DNA of 5,490 nucleotides from contig CAZUUQ010000141.1 of the NCBI GenBank assembly GCA_964622625.1, forward strand, positions 1-5,490, written 5' to 3'. This DNA is from CAZCWM01 sp964622625. GTDB taxonomy: Bacteria; Planctomycetota; Phycisphaerae; Phycisphaerales; Phycisphaeraceae. Within the stretch, counting starts at the first letter, position 1, and every line of letters begins with the position of its first letter. Below the pieces are notes generated by a model, which was not told where the DNA came from, searched no databases, and was given only the letters and a program-made list of their open reading frames with translations. The position numbers were made by a program, and so were the translations under genes. Shown here in pieces: positions 1 through 4,554 of the stretch.

Positions 1-5
1 GTGTC

Positions 6-1700
6 ATGGACGACACGCGCACACGCGACATTCTCGATTCACTGGCCGACCTGTTCCTCACCGGCACTTCACCGTCGCCGACACAGCGCGATAGCGCACC
101 GCGGACGGTGCAGCCGCTACGTCCAACCCAATCGCTGCGCCATGGGCCGCACCTGCGCCTGGCGGATGAGCATGGTGAGGCTGTCGATTCGGATCTCCCC
201 GGTAAGACTGCGCCCGATCACCCGACGACCGCGACCGCTGCCGCGCCGCCCGCGGCCGAGGCGGTGCTTTTGGGCAACCTGCCGGGTTTCGCCGGGCCGT
301 GGCTGGCGCAGTACGCGCAGTTCCTGGCCGAGAAGCATGGCCCGGTGGCCGTGGTACACCTGGACGAACAGCAGGTCGATCTCGAATACGTCGACGCAAC
401 GCGCCGGGCCGCACTTGATGAACCATTTGATGAACAGGACGAGCGCACACCTGACGTTGCGGAGGGTGCGCCGGCCGCGGATCCCATCGCGGCACTCCAC
501 AACCTGATCCACGACAGGGCAACGCCCGTGCGGCGGGTGCTGCTGCATCTGGCCGCTGCGGATGCGCAGACGCTGTCGCCGGCAGGACGGCAGGTGCTCG
601 AACTTTCGCCGCAGTGGACGATTGTCACCGGGGCCGACGACGCGGCCATCGTCAGCGCGTACCAGACGCTCAAGCAACTTCTGCGCCTGCCGCGCGGCGG
701 CAGCGGACAGCGCGGCCCGCGCCGCATCGGCCTGATGGTCATGGGCAGTCCGGGCGACGTGGCGCAGCGGGTCGTGGCCAATCTCGACGCCACCGCGCGC
801 AGCTTTCTGGGCCTGCCCATCGCCCTGGTCGGAGCCAAGCAGCGCATGGAGCCGGTCAACGTCCGCTTCCTGGGCAGCTTCGTGATGGATGACGCGCAGC
901 AGGCGGATTGGGCCAACGGCCTGGCGAACCTGCTGGGAGATCAGGTGGCGGCGGGCGTTGACGAAACCAAGCCAAGCGAGGCGGCCGACATTTCCGCCCT
1001 TGAAGGCAGAGGTGACGCGATCGGTGCAGGTCAGCAGATTGCAGGTCGCTCGCCCCTCGCCCGGCCTCTCTCGGACAGGGATGCGGGTGATGATTCTGAG
1101 GCGGATGCGCGGGCTGCACGACCTGCCGCGCATTTCGCGCCGCTGCCGATGCCCGAAGCTGAACCGGCCATGCGCTCGCGACGGGCCGAGCCCGTTCGGC
1201 CGGCGCAGCCCGCGCCACCGCGGGCGTTCGAGCCGGTGCAGCCTATCGCGCGGCCGCGGCGGATGGAGTCCACACCGCTGGCCGATGCGGAGCGCATGCC
1301 GAGTCTGCATGGGTGGCTGACAGGCTCGATTCCGCTCGAAGCGCGCTGTCCCGATGAGCCGGCGATTGAACTGGCGCTGGACGAGGAGGGACGGGTGCAT
1401 GTGCTGGCGCAGTGCATCGTGGCCGACCAGAGCGAGGCGGCCGCGGCCGGCGAACTGGCGCGGGCGGCGATGTCCCTGCTGGCGGCGCGGCAGTGGGTGC
1501 GGCGCCACCTCGAACTGCTGGCGATGACGCAACGGCAGTGCCGCTTCGACCCGGCGGCCCGGCCGACGATGCACCTGTTCACCGACCACGGTCCGCTGGC
1601 GTCGCGTCTGAGCCAGCGCGTCGGCCAGACGCTGCACATCCACCTGCTCAGCCCCCCCGGCCACAGTCGCCAGGGCTGGCACAGCTTCGCGCTGGCGTGA
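6..1700 (+). CDS. Hypothetical protein with degenerate MinD/FlhG-like NTPase fold
   Basis: No named function is recognised. Residues 86-120 align by eye with the first strand, P-loop and second strand of MinD/ParA ATPases, ending in VAVVHLD where MinD has VLLIDAD. The P-loop position reads GNLPGFAGPWL, without the GKGGVGKT lysines, so ATP binding is probably lost. Residues 176-183 (VRRVLLHL) resemble the strand carrying Walker B. Residues 204-227 resemble the late MinD strand and helix (TIVTGADDAAIVSAYQTLKQ), and 241-295 resemble the following segment up to FLGLPIALVGAKQ. Residues about 316-432 are an Ala/Pro/Arg-rich linker. Residues 433-564 form a second, conserved-looking block that I cannot name. 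No signal peptide or membrane segment is seen, so it is probably cytosolic. The ATG at 6 is only five bases into the window, so its ribosome binding site cannot be judged and an upstream start is possible. MinD-like proteins position division sites or flagella; whether this one does is unknown. Confidence 0.82.
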   Translation: MDDTRTRDILDSLADLFLTGTSPSPTQRDSAPRTVQPLRPTQSLRHGPHLRLADEHGEAVDSDLPGKTAPDHPTTATAAAPPAAEAVLLGNLPGFAGPWLAQYAQFLAEKHGPVAVVHLDEQQVDLEYVDATRRAALDEPFDEQDERTPDVAEGAPAADPIAALHNLIHDRATPVRRVLLHLAAADAQTLSPAGRQVLELSPQWTIVTGADDAAIVSAYQTLKQLLRLPRGGSGQRGPRRIGLMVMGSPGDVAQRVVANLDATARSFLGLPIALVGAKQRMEPVNVRFLGSFVMDDAQQADWANGLANLLGDQVAAGVDETKPSEAADISALEGRGDAIGAGQQIAGRSPLARPLSDRDAGDDSEADARAARPAAHFAPLPMPEAEPAMRSRRAEPVRPAQPAPPRAFEPVQPIARPRRMESTPLADAERMPSLHGWLTGSIPLEARCPDEPAIELALDEEGRVHVLAQCIVADQSEAAAAGELARAAMSLLAARQWVRRHLELLAMTQRQCRFDPAARPTMHLFTDHGPLASRLSQRVGQTLHIHLLSPPGHSRQGWHSFALA

Positions 1701-1716
1701 GGGCTGGCCCGCATGC

Positions 1717-1747
1717 ATGACGGGCGGGACGCCCGTCCCACCTTCAA
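1717..1747. repeat. Interspersed GC-rich hairpin repeat (DGRDARPT/TGGTPVPP type)
   Basis: Seventeen bases after the stop of the first gene lies a perfect 7-bp inverted repeat, GACGGGC (1719-1725) and GCCCGTC (1731-1737), around the loop GGGAC. It is followed by CCACCTTC. A competing hairpin, GGGAC (1726-1730) with GTCCC (1734-1738), can also form. Read in different frames the segment gives DGRDARPT or TGGTPVPP. I recall these peptides recurring as spurious tails in planctomycete and verrucomicrobial annotations, which would mark a dispersed REP-like element. There is no U tract, so it is not a classical terminator, though it could stall polymerase or protect a 3' end. The hairpin is seen directly; membership of a repeat family is from memory. 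Confidence 0.6.
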
Positions 1748-1777
1748 GCGGTGGCCTGCGCCGGTCGCACGCACGAC

Positions 1778-1789
1778 GCGATCGATCGC
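1778..1789. promoter_or_regulatory. Perfect 12-bp palindrome before the sulfatase gene
   Basis: GCGATCGATCGC is a perfect palindrome ending 12 bases before the sulfatase ATG and just upstream of a possible -10 box. It could be an operator. A 12-bp palindrome made of GATC/CGAT units is also fairly easy to obtain by chance in GC-rich DNA, so regulatory function is only a guess. Confidence 0.2.
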
Positions 1790-1795
1790 TATGCT
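1790..1795 (+). promoter_or_regulatory. Candidate -10 box for a leaderless sulfatase transcript
   Basis: TATGCT fits the TANNNT pattern of housekeeping -10 boxes and ends six bases before the ATG at 1802, which would put the transcription start at or next to the start codon. No recognisable -35 hexamer lies 16-18 bases upstream. No Shine-Dalgarno sequence precedes the ATG; the only G run, at 1797-1799, is two bases away, which is too close. The arrangement matches leaderless genes known in other GC-rich bacteria. One six-base match is weak evidence. Confidence 0.25.
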
Positions 1796-1801
1796 CGGGT
1801 C

Positions 1802-3160
1802 ATGGCCGCGCGACCCAACGTACTGTTTCTGCTGCCCGATCAACTTCGCTGGGACTGGATCGGCTGTCAGGGCGCGGTTCCCGTCCGCACGCCGCACATC
1901 GACGCCTTGGCGGCGCGGGGCGTGCATTTCAGCGAATGCCGCAGCAACAGCCCGCTGTGCGGGCCGGCCCGCGCGTGTCTGGCGATGGGCCGACGGTACG
2001 GGCGCACCGGCGTGTGGGGCAACGGCGAGGATGTGCCGCGCGACGCGGTCACATGCTTCCGCCTGCTGCGCGAGGCCGGCTACCACACCATGACGTGCGG
2101 CAAGAACGATCTGCACAAAAAGACGGGCGACTTCGACATCAGCGGCTGGGCGCAGCGCCTGGGCGACTACGGTTTCAGCGCGGCCATTGACCAGCGGGGC
2201 AAGATGAACTCCGGCACCGCGGCCGGCTGGGACCAGCCCAGTGATTACTACACGCAATGGCTTGAGGCGCGTGGGCTGCGGCGGCTGCACCACGAGGACT
2301 ACATGCGGCGGCGCGAGGAGGCGAGGCATTATGCTTCGACGTGGCCCAGCCCTTTGCCGCGTGAAAGTTACTGTGACGACGTGACGGCCGCGGCTGCGCT
2401 GAAGCTGCTCGATGCAGCACCGGCGGACAAGCCCTGGCTGCTGTGGGTGAACTTTCCTGGGCCGCACGATCCGTTCGATCCGCCGGCCGAACTGCAGCGG
2501 CGCTACGACGGCGTGAACTTTCCCATGCCGGTCAAGCCGGCGGCGGCGATGGTCAACGCGCGCGGCGAGACGGTGAAGCTCGACCATCAGCAGCTTCGGC
2601 GCAACTATGCCGCGTGCATCGAAGGCATTGACGAATGGGTCGGCCGCATCGTGCAGGCCGTCGAGCGGCGCGGCGAGCTTGAGAACACGGTGATCGTGTT
2701 CAGCTCCGACCACGGCGAGATGCTCGGCGACCACGGACGCTTTCAGAAGAGCGTGCCGTGGGAGGGTTCGGTGCGCGTGCCGCTGATCGTGGCCGGTCCG
2801 GGCGTGGCGCGCGGCAAGATCAGCGACGCACTGGTCGAGCTGGTGGACGTGTCAGCAACGCTGCTGGATCTGGCGGGGCTGGCCGTGCCCGACGACTGGG
2901 ACAGCCGCTCGCTGCTGCCGGTGCTTGCCGAATCCGATCGTGAACACCGTGACGCCCAGTGCGCGATGCTCAAGCGCTGGCGGATGGTCTGCGATCGGCG
3001 GTGGAAGCTGGTCGAGCACCGCGACGGCGAGCCGGCCCTTTACGATCGGCTTGCGGACCCTGACGAGCTGCACAACGTCGCAACGGGGCACGCCGACGTG
3101 GTGGCGCGGCTGGGTCGGCGGCTGCGGGAGACGTTCGGCGACGCTTGGCCGGACGTCTGA
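1802..3160 (+). CDS. S1-family formylglycine-dependent sulfatase, no signal peptide
   Basis: This 452-residue protein should hydrolyse a sulfate ester, or possibly a phosphonate or phosphate monoester, using a formylglycine made from cysteine. The modification motif C-x-P-x-R is CGPAR at residues 53-57, so C53 is the modified residue. D13 and Q14 in LLPDQLRWD supply the first metal-binding part; the DQ pair, rather than DD, resembles choline-sulfatase and phosphonate-monoester-hydrolase members. Other expected active-site residues are K101 (GKNDLH), H222 (FPGPHDPFDPP), D303-H304 (SSDHGEMLGDHG) and K316. The length is normal for the family. The ATG at 1802 is chosen because the first strand (RPNVLFLLPDQ) follows at once; an in-frame GTG at 1751 would add 17 residues without conserved features. 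Neither start gives a signal peptide, so the enzyme appears cytosolic, whereas many planctomycete sulfatases are exported. No sulfatase-maturating enzyme is in the window. The substrate cannot be told from the sequence. Confidence 0.93.
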   Translation: MAARPNVLFLLPDQLRWDWIGCQGAVPVRTPHIDALAARGVHFSECRSNSPLCGPARACLAMGRRYGRTGVWGNGEDVPRDAVTCFRLLREAGYHTMTCGKNDLHKKTGDFDISGWAQRLGDYGFSAAIDQRGKMNSGTAAGWDQPSDYYTQWLEARGLRRLHHEDYMRRREEARHYASTWPSPLPRESYCDDVTAAAALKLLDAAPADKPWLLWVNFPGPHDPFDPPAELQRRYDGVNFPMPVKPAAAMVNARGETVKLDHQQLRRNYAACIEGIDEWVGRIVQAVERRGELENTVIVFSSDHGEMLGDHGRFQKSVPWEGSVRVPLIVAGPGVARGKISDALVELVDVSATLLDLAGLAVPDDWDSRSLLPVLAESDREHRDAQCAMLKRWRMVCDRRWKLVEHRDGEPALYDRLADPDELHNVATGHADVVARLGRRLRETFGDAWPDV

Positions 3161-3187
3161 AGCCGGCGTCGTGGCTATGGTTTCATG

Positions 3188-3218
3188 TGGCCGCGAGGCG
3201 GGGATGTTCGGCCATTTT
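3188..3218 (+). terminator. Weak intrinsic terminator candidate after the sulfatase gene
   Basis: TGGCCG (3188-3193) and CGGCCA (3209-3214) form a 6-bp GC-rich stem directly followed by TTTT (3215-3218). The 15-base loop is long, although part of it (CCGC at 3191-3194 with GCGG at 3198-3201) can form an alternative small hairpin. The place, 27 bases after the sulfatase stop, suits a terminator separating it from the chaperone genes. The short stem and T run make it uncertain. Confidence 0.3.
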
Positions 3219-3243
3219 GGCAGGTACGCCGCGGCTGCATGCC

Positions 3244-3274
3244 ATGTAAGATGCTTGAAATAAGCTACTTACAT
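3244..3274. promoter_or_regulatory. 31-bp interrupted dyad, candidate operator of the chaperone operon
   Basis: The outer arms ATGTAAG (3244-3250) and CTTACAT (3268-3274) are perfect reverse complements. Inside a two-base mismatch on each side, GCTT (3253-3256) pairs with AAGC (3262-3265), leaving GAAAT in the centre. The element has 11 matched pairs about one axis at 3259 and sits in an AT-rich island unlike the surrounding DNA. It covers the -35 and spacer of the promoter candidate and ends next to the -10, as repressor or activator sites often do. It does not match the CIRCE (TTAGCACTC/GAGTGCTAA) or HAIR (CTTGAGT/ACTCAAG) heat-shock operators. The symmetry is seen; operator function is inferred. 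Confidence 0.45.
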
Positions 3275-3280
3275 TATGAT
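3255..3280 (+). promoter_or_regulatory. Candidate promoter for the dnaJ-type gene and clpB
   Basis: TTGAAA (3255-3260) differs from the -35 consensus by two bases, and TATGAT (3275-3280) from the -10 consensus by one. The spacer is 14 bases, short for the housekeeping factor. The preceding C gives CTTGAAA, the -35 sequence of sigma-32 heat-shock promoters, for which a spacing near 14 is usual, but the CCCCAT-type -10 is not present. Transcription would begin near 3287. With the duplicated leader collapsed, the untranslated leader would be about 80 bases. This is the most promoter-like sequence upstream of the chaperone genes. Confidence 0.4.
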
Positions 3281-3310
3281 TCGCGGGCACGGTGTTTGCC
3301 GCAGACTCAA

Positions 3311-3365
3311 ACCGGGGCTTGTGCGCGTCCGCGGCTGCGGGCTGGCAGGACAAGGAAGGCGATGA
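3311..3365 (+). repeat. First copy of a 55-bp exact duplication at the gap edge
   Basis: This segment is identical, base for base, to 3466-3520 and runs exactly to the first N. It contains the dnaJ ribosome binding site AAGGAAGG at its 3' end but no dnaJ start follows because the gap interrupts it. It is most simply the 3' end of one contig that overlaps the start of the next by one k-mer of 55. Confidence 0.95.
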
Positions 3366-3465
3366 NNNNNNNNNNNNNNNNNNNNNNNNNNNNNNNNNNN
3401 NNNNNNNNNNNNNNNNNNNNNNNNNNNNNNNNNNNNNNNNNNNNNNNNNNNNNNNNNNNNNNNNN
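3366..3465. other. Assembly gap of exactly 100 Ns, probably spurious
   Basis: A run of exactly 100 Ns is the conventional placeholder for a scaffold gap of unknown size. Both flanks are the same 55-bp sequence, which suggests that the contigs overlap and that no sequence is missing. A real tandem or dispersed repeat that broke the assembly is the alternative. Confidence 0.97.
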
Positions 3466-3520
3466 ACCGGGGCTTGTGCGCGTCCGCGGCTGCGGGCTGG
3501 CAGGACAAGGAAGGCGATGA
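3466..3520 (+). repeat. Second copy of the 55-bp duplication, the dnaJ leader
   Basis: Identical to 3311-3365 and beginning at the first base after the Ns. This copy leads without interruption into the dnaJ-type gene and holds its ribosome binding site, so it represents the true leader. Outside the 55 bases the flanks differ because one lies upstream and the other downstream of the same locus. Confidence 0.95.
3507..3514 (+). promoter_or_regulatory. Ribosome binding site that fixes the dnaJ start
   Basis: AAGGAAGG is a strong Shine-Dalgarno match ten bases before the GTG at 3525. It is two bases from the out-of-frame ATG at 3517 and 16 from the second GTG at 3531, both poor spacings, so it supports 3525. 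Confidence 0.7.
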
Positions 3521-3524
3521 CGCT

Positions 3525-4529
3525 GTGGCGGTGAAATTCCAGGACTACTACCAGACGCTCGGGGTCCAGCGCGGGGCCTCAACTGATGAGATTCGCCGGG
3601 CGTATCGCAAGCTGGCGCGGCAGTACCACCCGGATGTGAACAAGCAGCCCGAGGCGGCGCAGCGTTTCGCGCGGATCAACGAGGCGTACGAGGTGCTCTC
3701 CGATCCGGAGAAACGCAGCAAGTACGACCAGCTCGGCGAAAACTGGAAGGCCGGCCAGGAGTTTCGACCCCCGCCGGGCTATGAGAACGTGAAGTTCGAG
3801 TTCGGCGGTGACGGCGGGCAGGGCTTCAGCTTCAGTCCCGAGGGGTTCAGCGACTTTTTCGAGATGTTCTTCGGCAGCCGGGGTGGGCGCGGCGGCGGGG
3901 GTGGGCGCGGTGCTGGCGCGACGGGATTTGAAGATCTCTTCGCGGGGCGGGCTGATCCGTTTGCCGGCCAGGGGCGTGGCGGGATGCGCGGCGGGGGCAG
4001 GGGCGCACCGGCGGCGACGGAAGCTGAGGTGCAGGTCACGCTCGATGAAGTATTTCACGGCTCGACGCGGCAGATGCGGTTGCAGACGCCCGACGGCCAG
4101 TCGCGGACGCTCGATGTGAAGATTCCCCGCGGCGTGCGCGACGGGCAGAAGATCCGCCTCAAAGGCGAAGGCGGCGGCGGAGCGGACCTGCTCCTGAAGG
4201 TGCGCATCGCGCCCGACCCGCGTTTCGAGCGCGACGGCAGCGACCTGACGACGGAGTTGAAGCTGTCGCCGTGGGAGGCGGCGCTGGGGACGAAGGTGAA
4301 CGTGGCGTCGATCGATGGGCCGCTGGAAGTGGCGATCCCGCCATGCAGCAGCGGCGGGCAGCGGCTGCGCCTCAAGGGTCGCGGCATGCCCGACCCGAAA
4401 GGTGGTGGTGACGCGCGCGGCGACCTTTACGTCCGCCTGCGCATCGTGCTCCCGAAGACGCTGACGGACGAGCAGCGAGGGCTTTTCGAGCAGCTTCGCG
4501 ACAGGACGGCGTTTGACCCGCGCGCCTGA
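3525..4529 (+). CDS. DnaJ/CbpA-type (class B) Hsp40 co-chaperone
   Basis: This 334-residue cytosolic co-chaperone should stimulate DnaK ATP hydrolysis and deliver unfolded or aggregated protein to it. The J domain covers residues 7-72, with the DnaK-activating HPD triad at 35-37 and the helix ending NEAYEVLSDPEKRSKYDQLG. Residues about 85-163 are a Gly/Phe-rich linker. The two C-terminal substrate-binding beta domains run from about 166 to 325, with conserved segments such as VTLDEVFHG and QRLRLKGRGMPD. The four CxxCxGxG zinc-finger repeats of true DnaJ are absent: the only cysteine is C274, so this is a class B protein like CbpA, of normal length for it. The GTG at 3525 gives the N terminus MAVKFQDYY and has the ribosome binding site at the right distance. 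Longer in-frame starts, such as GTG 3474, lie inside the duplicated leader. ClpB follows after 25 bases, which supports a role in disaggregation and stress response. It could be named dnaJ or cbpA; no symbol is assigned. Confidence 0.95.
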   Translation: MAVKFQDYYQTLGVQRGASTDEIRRAYRKLARQYHPDVNKQPEAAQRFARINEAYEVLSDPEKRSKYDQLGENWKAGQEFRPPPGYENVKFEFGGDGGQGFSFSPEGFSDFFEMFFGSRGGRGGGGGRGAGATGFEDLFAGRADPFAGQGRGGMRGGGRGAPAATEAEVQVTLDEVFHGSTRQMRLQTPDGQSRTLDVKIPRGVRDGQKIRLKGEGGGGADLLLKVRIAPDPRFERDGSDLTTELKLSPWEAALGTKVNVASIDGPLEVAIPPCSSGGQRLRLKGRGMPDPKGGGDARGDLYVRLRIVLPKTLTDEQRGLFEQLRDRTAFDPRA

Positions 4530-4554
4530 GCAAGCCTGAACAAGGACAGACGCG

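Larger units (their letters stand above)
3161..3524. other. Intergenic region between sulfatase and dnaJ-type gene
   Basis: This stretch has no convincing gene. In order it holds a weak terminator-like inverted repeat, an AT-rich island of about 45 bases with a dyad and a promoter candidate, and the dnaJ leader, which is printed twice around a run of 100 Ns. If the duplication is an assembly artefact, the true spacing between the sulfatase stop and the dnaJ start is about 209 bases. Open frames here owe their length to the N run or have no ribosome binding site. Confidence 0.8.

Noticed and set aside
117..1718. Long open frame on the minus strand opposite the first gene, and similar ones opposite the other genes
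   Set aside because: They are antisense shadows typical of GC-rich DNA: Arg-rich translations with no recognisable domain, lying opposite genes supported by family motifs or by conserved-looking blocks.
1701..1747. Hairpin after the first gene as an intrinsic terminator
   Set aside because: The stem is strong but no T run follows; it fits a dispersed hairpin repeat better.
3276..3365. A 29-codon Arg-rich open frame (ATG at 3276, stop TGA at 3363) in the dnaJ leader
   Set aside because: It has no ribosome binding site, and its ATG overlaps the -10 candidate, so the proposed transcript would not include it. Its composition looks like translated GC-rich leader.
3161..3365. CIRCE, HAIR or riboswitch in the region before the chaperone genes
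   Set aside because: No TTAGCACTC/GAGTGCTAA or CTTGAGT/ACTCAAG arms and no recognisable riboswitch core were found.
3185..3520. Open frame running through the N run
   Set aside because: It is open only because the Ns carry no stop codons, and its two ends repeat the same peptide from the duplicated 55 bases.
3474..3524. GTG at 3474 as the dnaJ-type start
   Set aside because: It would add 17 residues encoded by the duplicated leader, including its ribosome binding site, and would precede the conserved MAVKFQDYY start.
3517..3534. Five-codon minicistron (MTLWR) overlapping the dnaJ start
   Set aside because: The ATG is only two bases from AAGGAAGG, too close for efficient initiation. The GTG at 3525 uses that site at a normal distance and encodes the expected N terminus.
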